Positions 11,221-21,588 of a DNA stretch of 37,304 nucleotides are shown here, in pieces (positions within the stretch are counted from its first letter, which is position 1; each line of letters starts with the position of its first letter). The position numbers and the translations under genes are program-made. The notes below the pieces were generated by a model. It was not told where the DNA came from, searched no databases, and saw only the letters and a list, made by a program, of their open reading frames with translations. This DNA is from Amoebophrya sp. AT5.2 (Eukaryota > Sar > Dinophyceae > Syndiniales > Amoebophryaceae), in assembly GCA_005223375.1 (NCBI GenBank), contig RXOD01003920.1, positions 1 to 37,304 of the forward strand, written 5' to 3'.

Positions 11221-12642
11221 ATGACCACGACCGAGACGACGAATGCCGCGGCGCCATCCTCGGCTGCGGCAATGCAGGAGCGCGACGATTTCACCTTCGT
11301 GGACCTTTTCGCTGGAATCGGCGGTTTTGCCTCCGGTCTCGGATCTGGACACTTCGAGGGCCTGAAAGGGTTGTGCCTGTTAGCTGCGGAAAGCGACCAC
11401 GAGGCGCGATGGCTGTACGAGAAAAACCATGGCGTGCCAGCTTGTGGACGCATCTTCGAGGATGTGCGAGACATGCCCAGCTTGGACACTACATATCACT
11501 CGTTCCCCAGCTGCAGTTCGGGTAATGACGTGGAAATGAGCACAACTGAGAGAGGAAGTTCCAGTCCCAGTACCGACGACGCTTCATCTCAACATAGCGA
11601 CAGTCCAAGGAATATTCACATCCTCTGTGCCGGTTTTCCCTGTCAGAGCTTTTCGCAGTCGGCCGGAGGCGCCGAGAAGGGTTTTGAATGCGAGAAGAAC
11701 GGAAACCTTTTCTTCGAAATCGTGCGATTGCTGAAAAAGGCGGAGAAGAATCCACCACGGGCTCTGTTGCTGGAGAACGTGCCCAATTTGCTGAACATAG
11801 ACGAAGGAAAAGCGTTTGAGACCATTCGCGAGCAGCTGGAGAAGTGCGGCTATGAAGTTCACTCGCGCGTGTTGAACTCTGCGAAGATGGCAAACCTGCC
11901 ACAGAGTCGGGACAGGCTCTACATTGTGGGCATACATCGCGGTTCACCTACGGCCGACGTGCAGTGCAATCTGAAAGGGAGCGCTTCCCGCGACAGCGGC
12001 TTCGCGTGGCCCGCCGAGGCCGACCCAGGAGCTGGGGAGGAAGGATGCTCTAGCTCAGGAGAAGACGGCCCGGAAGAGAGGGACAACAAATGTGTTGCGG
12101 CAGACGTCACGACTCCGAAGCGAAAACTGGTCCGGGACATCCTTGAGCACCCCTGCGAATCAGTCCCGGACGAGTACTTCTTGACCGAGCATCAATGGGA
12201 GAAGATGCGGCAGCACCGATCCTATTTGACGTCAAAGAAACGCCGACTGGTAGAAGTGGACGGGCTGGCCCGAACCCTGTCCGCGCGGTACAAAACCGGG
12301 TGGCTGATACAGAGCGAGTTCGTACCACGCCACTACGAGCGGCATGGGAAGTGTGATGATGGTGCGGACGAGGACCAGCAAGACGCGGAAGAGGGTCGTG
12401 GGGACCTGGAGGTTATTGAGACGCCGACAGCATATGACGAAGCGAAGCCGCGCTTTTTCACATTGCGGGAGTGCGCAAGGCTGCAAGGGTTTCCGGAAAG
12501 TTTCTGCATCGAGAACCGGAGGAACAGAAATCGTTTTTACCATCAGTGCGGTAACGCGGTGTGCCCGCCAGTCGTAGCGAAGATAGCGAAGCAGATACTT
12601 GCTGCGCTAGATTGCGCGAATGCTGTCGCCGCTTCGGCATGA
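11221..12642 (+). CDS. C5 cytosine DNA methyltransferase, bacterial (HhaI/Dcm) type
   Basis: This enzyme methylates cytosine C5 in DNA using SAM. It is a single exon of 473 aa from the first ATG at 11221; the frame is open slightly further upstream but only to a GTG. The motifs appear in family order: I FVDLFAGIGG (26-35), IV GFPCQSFSQ with the catalytic Cys at 141, VI LLENVPN with ENV at 185-187, VIII QSRDRLYIVG with Q-x-R-x-R starting at 228, IX about RTLSARY, then RECARLQGFP (about 416-425) and X QCGNAVCPPV (442-451). The block from motif IV to VIII follows the bacterial M.HhaI pattern (GF, LFFEIVRLL, VLNSAKMANLPQSR) more closely than DNMT1 or DNMT3. It lacks BAH, PWWP, ADD and helicase domains. 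Acidic/Ser inserts at about 98-128 and about 270-300 look like eukaryotic additions. It lies beside another bacterial-type single-exon gene. All catalytic motifs are intact. Confidence 0.92.
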   Translation: MTTTETTNAAAPSSAAAMQERDDFTFVDLFAGIGGFASGLGSGHFEGLKGLCLLAAESDHEARWLYEKNHGVPACGRIFEDVRDMPSLDTTYHSFPSCSSGNDVEMSTTERGSSSPSTDDASSQHSDSPRNIHILCAGFPCQSFSQSAGGAEKGFECEKNGNLFFEIVRLLKKAEKNPPRALLLENVPNLLNIDEGKAFETIREQLEKCGYEVHSRVLNSAKMANLPQSRDRLYIVGIHRGSPTADVQCNLKGSASRDSGFAWPAEADPGAGEEGCSSSGEDGPEERDNKCVAADVTTPKRKLVRDILEHPCESVPDEYFLTEHQWEKMRQHRSYLTSKKRRLVEVDGLARTLSARYKTGWLIQSEFVPRHYERHGKCDDGADEDQQDAEEGRGDLEVIETPTAYDEAKPRFFTLRECARLQGFPESFCIENRRNRNRFYHQCGNAVCPPVVAKIAKQILAALDCANAVAASA

Positions 12643-12952
12643 AAAAAATAATTTTTCAGCGACATCAAAAATGGGTTGTGTCCTATCCAGACTGACTGAT
12701 TGAGAAGAACGAAGTCGTGCAGTCATCGCGGATTTCGCAAAAAGGCGTACGCACATACTCTACCTAGCAAGCTATTCAGTGAGTGTGAGAGACGATCGTG
12801 AGAGACCACAGAAGTACCTCGCTGAACAAAATCTAATGCTACGTACAAACTCTAACTCAATTCGAATTTCGTTTGCTCCATAGATTGAAATTGGCAAAAG
12901 CCCACGCAAAGTTGGGGGAGACGGAGAGTGTTGCCACAGAGGCTGCCGCGAA
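12643..12952. other. Intergenic region, nothing identified
   Basis: This 310-nt AT-richer stretch follows the methyltransferase stop. I see no ORF, repeat or RNA gene. It must hold the 3' end of one transcript and the promoter or leader of the next. Confidence 0.4.
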
Positions 12953-15280
12953 ATGACATTCTTTTCGAAGCGCAGAAGCGATTCGCGCGATTTGAAGGCG
13001 GGATCGGTCGTTTCCGACTTGAACGGCTACTACGACAGTCAGAACATCATCGTCTTACCCCCAGCCACGTCTCCATCAAGTGCCGCAAACGGACCCCTGA
13101 AGACAAAGCTGCAACCTCCTCCCGCCATTAGCTGCATCCTGCATCACTCCGCCAACCACGAGGGTGGCGCCGGATTAACCCTCTGCTCCACACAGAGCAG
13201 CGATGGTGGCAAGACCTGGACTCCTCTGCGCCCCGTCGAGGACAACGACACACAGTCTCACGACGGCTACCAGCTCCTCGTCGGCCACCGAGTCTACCTG
13301 TTCTACGGGTGGAACCCTGGGAGCCAGCCTCCGAATGCCGCCCCAGAGCAGCAGCTCTCCCGAACGGACATGCAAGCGGACCAGGGCTTTTGGATGAAGT
13401 GGTCCGACGATGGTGGCAAAACCTGGGACTGCCCTGGCGTTGCTGCGGAGCGCGTCGCCATCCCGATTCCACGCACCGCAATCGACTTGGCAAATCCGTG
13501 GGCCGGGGACCCGACGATCGGCGCGTTTTGCTGCGACAAGCCGCAACTGATCGACGGACAGTGCTTCTTTGCGTTCCAGAAAACCAGAGACGGCAACGGG
13601 GAGAGCTACGGAAGCGAGGCGTTCGTTTTGCGGTGCAGTGATTTCCTGGAGAAGCACGAGCGGGGGGAAATGGAGCAAATGAAATTCGAGCTGCTTCCGG
13701 CCGGTGGGCCTGCAGCTGGGTTCGATTACTCAGCGGCGTCAGGCATGCAAACGCCGCGCGGGCTGTTACTCGGAGAGGAGGTGCACGTGCTGCAGATAAC
13801 CGGAGCTTACATGCTGGCGTTCTGGCGGACCGAGCTCGGTTTCCTCGACAGTCGCATCTCGGACAACTACGGAAAGACGTGGCGGGAGCCCGCACAGGGC
13901 GTCGCGAATGGATGCGGTGTGGCGCCCTTGGTTTTCGACGACTTGTCCGAATCCGCGAGCGTGGCAGCAACTGATCTTTTCAAGTCCGCTGAGAACGACC
14001 GGCTTGCCGCGGAGAAGGCGGTAAATGGCCTCGTGCCGGCCGAAAACGAAGCCTTCGCGAAAAACGTATCGGAGTACCTGCAATCCGCCGAGTACTCAAG
14101 AGTGATCAGAAACAACCACAGCGTCATTCGCAATCCGCGCGGCGCGATTACGCCGTTCCAGATGTCTGACCGCTTTTACTGCCTTTTGTACTACAACAAC
14201 GGGCGCACGGAGCGGCTCGGCTACGTGGGGAGGCTGGTCGCGTGGCTCGTCGTGGGTCACGTGCGTGGTGCGTCCGAAAAGTACAGGATAAAGTGGTCGC
14301 AGCCCGAGGTCTGCCTCTATTGGGACGGCGTTTGCTTGGACGATCGCGAGGAGTGGAACGAGGATTGGGCGATCGTCGATGGTCCGGGCTATGCGGACTT
14401 CCAACAGGCCCACCCGGACAAACCGTCGGAACTGCTTCTGGTAGAGTCGAACAAGTTGACGGTTCGCTTCCACGCCGTGGATCCCTACCTGGTGGACTGC
14501 ATGAAACTCCAACTCTTTGAAGAGGCGAAAGACGACGTCGCAGCGCACACTACCGCCTCGACCGCGTGGGACGGTGTTGCGGCCATCCGGGAGGAAGCAG
14601 TCAGTGAGAGTTGCGAGCAGGACTGGAAAAGAAAAGCTACGGGGAACAATCTCGTGGCGGAGCAGGCGAACGGGGACGCCCTCGCAGTAGCTAAGCTGCG
14701 TTGTCCAGTACTGCCCGACTTGCGCAGCAGTGGTGGTTTCAGCGTCCGCGTGGTACTGCCAACGGCGGAACTGATTAGAGCATCCACGGACGTGCTGCTC
14801 GTCGACGGACTGACCGTGGCCTCGGCCGCGCTCGACGAGCCCTGCGCACCGGGCGCGTCGATCCGGAAGGGGTACACGATCCGTGTCGCCAGCCAGAATC
14901 ACGGAGCAGCCGACGAGCAGAAGCAGCTCGTTTTTCGACTCACCGATGGTTTTAAGCTCCACTTCGAGTACGCGATCGACATGCTGCGGGTTGAATCAAA
15001 CAGGAGCTTCTATCAGGGAGCCAGCGCAGAAAACCCGGTGGAGGGGGCGCGTAAAGTAGACTCCTTCTGCTTTACTTTCGACGGCGGGCCGAAGGTTGCG
15101 ACTTGCGTTGTGAACCAAAGGCTGTACAACGGGGCGCCGTGCGGCTGGGAATTTTTCCCGCGGGAGTTCGGAGAGGTTGGCGGGGCAGAGGTGGCGATCG
15201 TGTCGGACGCTTGTGTGGAGTTTGCGGTGTACGATCGAGCACTGTCAGTTGCCGAAGCCTGCTACGCGATGACGCGATGA
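12953..15280 (+). CDS. Sialidase-like Asp-box (BNR) beta-propeller with C-terminal LamG-like region
   Basis: This is a single-exon 775-aa protein. Three Asp-box repeats (S-x-D-x-G-x-T-W) are seen: SSDGGKTW at 82-89, SDDGGKTW at 151-158, and SDNYGKTW at 303-310, the last with Asp replaced by Asn. They mark a six-bladed sialidase/neuraminidase propeller. Later blocks IKWSQPEVCLY and LLLVESNKLTVRFHAVD (about 443-507) resemble a sialidase-like family I associate with bacteria such as planctomycetes. Residues about 540-775 look like a concanavalin/LamG-type domain, with FCFTFDGG and EFAVYDRALSVAEA near the end. The usual N-terminal F/Y-R-I-P arginine motif of active sialidases is not obvious, so catalytic activity and substrate are uncertain. 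No clear signal peptide follows the ATG, which is odd for an enzyme acting on extracellular glycans. It may be cytosolic or the true start may lie upstream. Confidence 0.8.
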   Translation: MTFFSKRRSDSRDLKAGSVVSDLNGYYDSQNIIVLPPATSPSSAANGPLKTKLQPPPAISCILHHSANHEGGAGLTLCSTQSSDGGKTWTPLRPVEDNDTQSHDGYQLLVGHRVYLFYGWNPGSQPPNAAPEQQLSRTDMQADQGFWMKWSDDGGKTWDCPGVAAERVAIPIPRTAIDLANPWAGDPTIGAFCCDKPQLIDGQCFFAFQKTRDGNGESYGSEAFVLRCSDFLEKHERGEMEQMKFELLPAGGPAAGFDYSAASGMQTPRGLLLGEEVHVLQITGAYMLAFWRTELGFLDSRISDNYGKTWREPAQGVANGCGVAPLVFDDLSESASVAATDLFKSAENDRLAAEKAVNGLVPAENEAFAKNVSEYLQSAEYSRVIRNNHSVIRNPRGAITPFQMSDRFYCLLYYNNGRTERLGYVGRLVAWLVVGHVRGASEKYRIKWSQPEVCLYWDGVCLDDREEWNEDWAIVDGPGYADFQQAHPDKPSELLLVESNKLTVRFHAVDPYLVDCMKLQLFEEAKDDVAAHTTASTAWDGVAAIREEAVSESCEQDWKRKATGNNLVAEQANGDALAVAKLRCPVLPDLRSSGGFSVRVVLPTAELIRASTDVLLVDGLTVASAALDEPCAPGASIRKGYTIRVASQNHGAADEQKQLVFRLTDGFKLHFEYAIDMLRVESNRSFYQGASAENPVEGARKVDSFCFTFDGGPKVATCVVNQRLYNGAPCGWEFFPREFGEVGGAEVAIVSDACVEFAVYDRALSVAEACYAMTR

Positions 15281-15756
15281 TGTAGCGGACACTGTGACAG
15301 ATTTTTTTAGCAGAAGCACTACCTCAGTGTCACTGCATAACAAGGTCGAGGAACATACGAGGCAGCACATCGGATAGCCTGCGCTTCGAATTTTGTCAGC
15401 GAAATTCTTCACCGCAAAGGAAAAACTGCAACAGCTTATCTATGGTATGCTTTGTGTTTGTCTGAAAAAGGAGAAGCCGGATAGTGCGAGCAATAGTTTC
15501 CGTGTCCGTCCGTTTCGAGGCTTGCCGTCGATCCATCGAGAGATTCGAAAAGAGCGACTGGGGTGAGAGACGTCGTTCCAAATTAGGATTGAGAAATCGC
15601 ATACGGACCGATTCGACGCCCACCTAGCAGTCAACAACCGTCTTTACGGATCCCATTCGTCGTGAACGCGCACTTAAACTGAAAAAACCAAACTAAACTA
15701 AAATAAACCATCTAGATCTCGCTTTCTTCCTCGCTTTGCGGTTCCAAGAACGCAAA
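15281..15756. other. Intergenic region, nothing identified
   Basis: This 476-nt stretch has no convincing gene. Minus-strand frames at 15396-15637 are short and featureless. An AT-rich segment (about 15675-15715) precedes the next start. Confidence 0.4.
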
Positions 15757-17097
15757 ATGTTTGCCGCGTCGGAAGGTGCTCAGTCGAGATGTCGACGGCG
15801 GTGCGCCCGCTGGTGCGGAGGTCTAAACGTACTTCTGCTCCAGGCTTCCGTAAGCAGTGGCCCATTCGGACTCGTGCTCGCCGTTGCAGAGCAGACAGCG
15901 GCAAGCTCATCCTCGTCGTCCGCGCATTTAGGAAGCAAGAATGCGCAGCGTCACAGCCGAGACCACCCATTCCCGCAGGCGTCCTGGTCAACATGGCTTC
16001 AAAATGAAGCAGCAACGGCGTGGGAAGAGACTGAAGAGGTTTTCGCGGAAAACCGTGCGTCCTTCGCGCAAGTTGGGAGCGACGGGTTCTCTTTCGTGCA
16101 AAAAGTGCAACGCTACTCTGTCGCTCTGTCTCACGAGTTCACCCTGGGCGCGCGGTACTTGGCAAAAGCGAGCAGACGAAAGCTGATGGTACGAGCGAAG
16201 CCGATGACTTGCTTTTCAGTTAGGAACGCACTCGAATCAGATTGATCTTTTTTTACTTTTCCAATCGGACGACACGGACTGTAGGTGTGTCTGACCTGCT
16301 CTCATCTGCACTATTTGCAATTGGTTGCATATCGATCCCTTCAATTTTTTCAGGAGCTTTGGACCGGCAAGCGAATCCCAGAACCGCGTGTCGCTTCTCC
16401 GGCCGATCAGTACCGAAGTCGAGACATCGAGCGCCAGGTACTAGGGCACCGGATAAACTGAATTAATACGTCTGTTGAGTACAACAGGTTTTTCTTGGTA
16501 CACAACAAGTTTTTGCAGACCGAAAAAGAAAAGGCAAGGCGGGCTACGAAAAGGGAGCCCGATTGATGCAATGAAACGATGAGATTTGAAATGATCCGCC
16601 GTTAGGTGCCCGCGTCTTCGCTCCTCGAAACTGGTCACCCTCGCCATTCCACCGCCGCCGCGAAGGATGCTGAGCAAATCTCCGCGATGGAGAGCAAAGC
16701 GCACAGCGGTGCAGGGGCAGCATCATCGGGACACGCATCATCCGCCGAGAACGCGGGAAATCCGACGACAGTCAAGGTGATGGGCAGCACTCCGGCTATC
16801 CACCCGCTCGTCCGACTGATCACAGCCTTTTTTTTCTCCCTCATTCTCGTCGGGCCGGCGTATTGCTGTTACTTCAGCAACAGGAAACTCTCTGCCCTGG
16901 GCCACGAGATGCTCCACGAAAGGATGCGGCAAAAAATCGCCATTCATCAAGAAGCGGTCGACAGGCACAATGCGAAGGCTGAGAAAGATGAGGCAAAGGA
17001 GAGAAAAAAGGCGGCGAAGGCTGAGAAGAGGAGGCAGAGCCCGGACGCACAAGTGGGAGTTTCCATCCCGGAGGACACACAAGTGGAAGCAGAATGA
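15757..17097 (+). CDS. Hypothetical membrane protein, three-exon model (alternatively two genes)
   Basis: I do not recognise this gene. The model is exons 15757-16188, 16354-16437 and 16606-17097, 335 aa. The first junction (CTGATG|GTACGA to TTTTTTCAG|GAGCTT) is phase 0 and gives a sensible sequence (ELWTGKRIPEPRVASPADQY). The second (GCCAG|GTACTA to CCGTTAG|GTGCCC) is also phase 0. If it is not used, the first gene ends at a TGA at 16459-16461 and a second gene would start at the ATG at 16687. Visible features are an Arg/Cys-rich N-terminus followed by a hydrophobic stretch (LNVLLLQASVSSGPFGLVLAVA), suggesting a signal or targeting peptide, a poly-Ser run, a strong transmembrane segment (LITAFFFSLILVGPAYCCYF), and a Lys/Glu/Ala-rich helical tail (KAEKDEAKERKKAAKAEKRR). 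The topology and tail suggest a small single-pass protein of an internal membrane. Confidence 0.5.
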
Positions 17098-17623
17098 CGT
17101 ACACCCTGTCACAAACGAATTGAGACGAGTAGAAAGGCCGCCCTTCTGGCGAGCTGATCGTGGAAAATGCGCATGCTGCACAAAGGAAAGTGCTTCTTCA
17201 GGAATTCAGCAGAAAACGAACGGCATTGAGCTCTATCTTACCCGGAAAAAAGCATGAAGAAGACCATCGTGATCGCATTACGAGCGATGCTCACTGAAGA
17301 ACGGTTTTTCGAGGCGCTGGCTCCCTTGCGTCGTCGGAAAGTCGAAACATAGACTGAATCAAATGCGCGTGCGTAGCAAATTGCGGGAAAAAAGAGAAGA
17401 ACGTGGGTCGAGAGAATTCGAATCGAGTGCAAACAGCAAGCACCACATGGTACTTGGCAAATCGGACAATGTGTACCACCTGTACTACAAAAAATGAAAC
17501 CATCAAAACCGAAACCAAGAGTGAGCTTTAGTATAAAAGTAAAAGAGACAGAGGGCCTCGTCTACGTCTTCGTCAAATCACCTGAATCCACACCCGACCC
17601 AAGTCGATAAAAGGCTGCGAAAA
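17098..17623. other. Intergenic region, nothing identified
   Basis: This 526-nt stretch has only short frames without protein-like content. The last 100 nt carry TATAAAAG (about 17531), which resembles a TATA box roughly 90 nt before the next start. Its function is unproven. Confidence 0.35.
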
Positions 17624-20600
17624 ATGATGAAATCCGTGAGCCATGGCAAGCGGACGTCCTCGACGGTGGAGGACAAGGAGCGGCAGCGGTTGTACGATAA
17701 GCACGTGAAGAAGATTACCAGTGTGAAGTCGCGCATTGTGTCACAGTGGTCGGACCGCGAAGTACAGAAGTTGCAGCCTTCGCTGCGGAATGCTAAACGC
17801 GAACAGCAGATATCGGACCATCACTCCGCGATCGAGAGAGAGAATTTCCGGCTGCTGCAGCGGTATTGATTCATCTCACGTGAGGACGCATTCAATTCGA
17901 TAGGCAGGCTCGTCCCGCTGTTGCCCAGTTTATTTTACTTCAACGACAAGAAGATAGATGCAACGCGTGCATCCAGAAGTTTTTCGATCTGAAATCAACT
18001 CCACCTGCAGCTTCATGGAGATCGACAACGGTAAAGCGGCGTGGCGTGGCGGTACACGGAACAAGGGAAGCGGCGGCCCGGGGTCGGTTTCGGTGGCCCG
18101 GCGGCAGGAGCTGGAGCGGATCGAGCGGGAGAATCAGGGACTCTTGAAGCGCATCACGACGCAAAAGAGTGCCATCGTAGCAAAAAAGAAGCTGGACGCT
18201 GAGCACGAACGCCAGCAGAAAATCATGCGCCTCCGCTGCTGCGAACACGGGAAGTATCGGGCGGGGGCAGAAGGCGCAGGCGCAGGCTTGCCCCCGGGAG
18301 GTGCGCCAGTGCAGACGCGGCGAGGCGGCGCGGGAGGAGCCAGAGCGGCAGATGGTATAGTAGGATGATGAATCTGAGACGTGAGTGTGAGTCTGAATCT
18401 TCTTCGGCTAACATTCCTTCATTGGGTTCTTGCTTTGGCTTTGCAACATGAAAAATGTCCAGAAGGATGTGTAGTACTGTATGTGAACCTGCACCACATT
18501 GTTGATGTGTTTTCCTTTTCTTTCAGGCCACTGCGACTCTCATTCCCAAGGCGAGTCTGACTACGAAGCTGATTTTGAGCAGGAGGAGCCGGATATTCTC
18601 GATGCCGACGAAATGGAGCGTGTGCGCATCGACCAGCCCATCGATCGGCTGATCGACCGAAACAACAAACTGTACGGATTCGATGGCAATGAGGGGGACG
18701 TGGACGAAAACAATCTTCACGATACCTCGGAGGATCATGGTGCCGACCCCGTTCTCAACGACCACACTTCGCCTCGACTTCACGAAGTGGACTCGGATAA
18801 GAACGATATCAGCATGTCGACGGACGAGAATCCATCGCAGTTGCTTGGGGGATCCGTCGTGACGGACGCAAACGATTCGAACATCCAGGACCAGTCGGCT
18901 GGCGAGGCAGAAGCCGCTACGACTGTGAAAGAAGAGGAACAACCTGTCGAACCCCCCGGCGAGGAGGCGGTTGCCGCCGACTACGCCGAACTGGAAAAAA
19001 AGGGTCAAGACCTAGTCCAGCAGTTGAACCGTGCGGAATTGGAGCAGGCGCTGGCGGAGTTAGCCGAAGAATTTGGCGGAAACATGGTCGCGAAGCTGAA
19101 GCACGTGCAGAAACTGGCGGCGCCACGGGAGAAGATCGATACGGGACTAGGCAATGTTGGGGGGCAGCAGGCTGATGCCGTGCAGGGTGGAGCGCCGCGG
19201 CGGGGAGTGCACGGTCCTCCCGCGCGAGGTAGGGCCAATTCGCGGACCCAGAGCAAAACCACAGCAGCCGCGGCCCCGGTGAAGCCGGGAGACCGCAAGG
19301 CTGCAGCAGCGTACGGAACTGTGAGCGCGGTGATAAAATCTGCTGCAGAACAGGCGCGGAAGCCAGGTACTAGCCTTACTTCATCACAGGCGCTTTCACT
19401 TTCTGAGTGATGTTCCACTTCGCCAGCATTTCATGCTAAAGACCGATCTTTGCTTGCACTACTCAGTCAACGAATTTTACTACATTTTTTTACGTTTTAT
19501 TACTTCTAAATACTACGATTGCGTGTCACTACGATCTTCACCTTCAGGTGACGTTCCGGCCCGCGGGGACAAACAAAGCCCCGCCGCGGTCGCTGAGCAG
19601 CGAGCTGCGGCGAAAAGCAAGATGGAGAAGCCCGAGACCACTGTGTTCGTGCCGCCTGGTTTCGGTCGCAGTGCGCAGCTTGTGAAGCACAAAAAGGCGG
19701 AGCTCACCTACGGCAAGCGCGCTCCCGCTCCAGCCCGCCCTGCCGAGGAAATTCTCGAAGAAGCCATCCAGAAGCACGCAATGAAGAAACAGCTCGACAT
19801 GGCCAACGGCGCGTTTAAACCTACACAGAACGAGCTCGTGACGAGGGAAGATGTGCGTGGCGCCGCGGACTCGGAGTGGGGCAAAAACGTGCTCAAGAAC
19901 CACGAAATCGAACGCACGACGCTGACGCGCAAATTCGATCTGCAGAAGGACCAGGACCCGAGTAAGAAGAAGCAGTTTCGCGCGATGGCCGTTGGCGACA
20001 TGGAGGCGTTCTTACAGAAAAATTCGCGCAAACGTCAATCGAAGGGCACTGGGGAGGAGGAAATGTTGGAGGGCGCGGAACATCAGCACCGGCCTCCGGT
20101 CGACGCCGATTCGCTTGTTCCGCAGGAGGTGAGCACCGCCGCCGGGATGGGGATCAAAATGCCTGCACTCGAAACCGAAGAGGACGTGCAGCGCGCCGCG
20201 GACTGGTTTCTGCACAAGGGTCAGGCGGACATGCGGGCCGATTTGTTGGAGAGAAAAACTGTTGGAGAGGCGGTGCAGAACCAGCTCTCGGTACTCACGC
20301 AGCGGACGGTCGCGCAGGTGGGGGGCGGAATTACCGGCATCGAGGAGTCGGGATCGGAAAGACATGCTGTGGGCGACGAAAACGGCACGACACAGGAACG
20401 CGACCTGCAGTCGATTTTGCGCAGCATGCGCGCGCAGGGCGTACCGATCGCCGACAAATTTGAAGATTCTCTGGGAGCCGCACAAGGTGCAGTTCCACAA
20501 ACTTCAACAGTTCGTGAATACGAGGAACAAGAAGAAAACCCGCACTATTCCGACGAAGAATTTCAGCCGGAAGAATCGCTGCTACAATCGCAACCGCCAG

Positions 20601-21022
20601 AGGGAACACACATGCTGTCGAAATTTCTGACCGAGACCGAAACGCTCGCCCAGGCGGCGGACCCGGTGCTACCTGCTGCGGTCGCAGATTCACCGCAAAA
20701 ATACGGTTACCGACCCGCATATGATCTGCCAGCCGTCGACCACGTACCGGAGACATTCAATGCCAACCCGTCTGACACCTTTCAGCTGTCGTCCACGACG
20801 TTGGCGGAGTCCGCGAAGCCGGCAGCTCCAAAATCTCTTGCGCAGTCTGCCGCCGGTGTGACGAGCTCGGATCCGGCGGCGCGCGCACGCGCACTGCTCG
20901 CGGACCCCGGATTGCTGTCGGATGAGGCTTTTCAAGTACCGAAAGTGCGAGCCCTGGACATGGCTGCCGATATCGAAAACAAAATCAAAGAAGCCGAGGC
21001 TCTCCTAGCCACGGGCGCGTGA
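17624..21022 (+). CDS. CFAP97 (hemingway)-like ciliary protein with long C-terminal extension, four exons
   Basis: The exon model is 17624-17862, 18011-18354, 18527-19366 and 19548-21022, giving 965 aa. All three junctions keep phase (2, 1, 1) and each unspliced exon ends shortly after its donor (GTATTG, GTATAG, GTACTA). The N-terminal about 130 residues resemble the CFAP97/KIAA1430 domain: a basic helix (RLYDKHVKKITSVKSRI), IERENFRLLQR at 70-80 and RRQELERIERENQGLLKRI at 110-128. CFAP97 proteins are linked to cilium and sperm-axoneme assembly. After that come an acidic disordered region (exon 3) and exon 4 with conserved-looking charged blocks (FVPPGFGRSAQLVKHKKAEL, ENELVTREDV-type segments, KFDLQKDQDPSKKKQFRAMA). 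The extension makes it roughly twice the length of vertebrate CFAP97. A two-gene alternative would split it at exon 3/4, but exon 4 has no good ATG at its 5' end. Confidence 0.7.
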
Positions 21023-21588
21023 ATACTGAAGGCTCGTCGATGCTGTGCTGCAGCGTACTGATTTTTTGGAACCACTAGAAGCGCCGGTCTTGTCCTTGTC
21101 GGTGTATCGATATAGCTCCACCGTGCAGCAGCAGCACCACGAACTGTATTTTCTGATGAGTGCTGCTGGTGATCGTTCACAATGACAATATTAAGAGGAC
21201 GGATACTAACTTTCTTTACGGAAGAATAAAAGATTCACAAGCTGAACTTTCTATACCTTTTGTTTCTTGCAGAGCTTGCGTCTGGAACTTTCTTGGTCAC
21301 CGCATCCACGCAGATCGGATTGCGTTTGTCGTGACATTCACTTCCTCAATTCCTTGAGTAAAGGTTTCACAGGGGCCATCTGGTAGGTCGTCATCTCTTT
21401 GCTACTCGACGAAACGCGCAGCTGTGTTCGACTCTCGAAAATGTCGACTCATTCATCTCATAAGAGCGCTTATTGCGGTCCAGCATGCAAAAACGAATTT
21501 ACCTGTGTCGGAGTCGGCATTTAACATTGTACACAAAATTCTCAGATGAGATTGTCCTCTTGTTCCGAAGTCGGTTGGTGCTTGCGTC
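21023..21588. other. Intergenic region, nothing identified
   Basis: This 566-nt stretch has an ATG-started frame at 21160-21357 (65 aa) with no recognisable content. I see no repeat or RNA gene. Confidence 0.4.

Noticed and set aside
14096..14962. Minus-strand 288-codon frame opposite the sialidase-like gene.
   Set aside because: The opposite strand encodes the Asp-box protein; the minus frame shows only Arg/Val-rich shadow composition.
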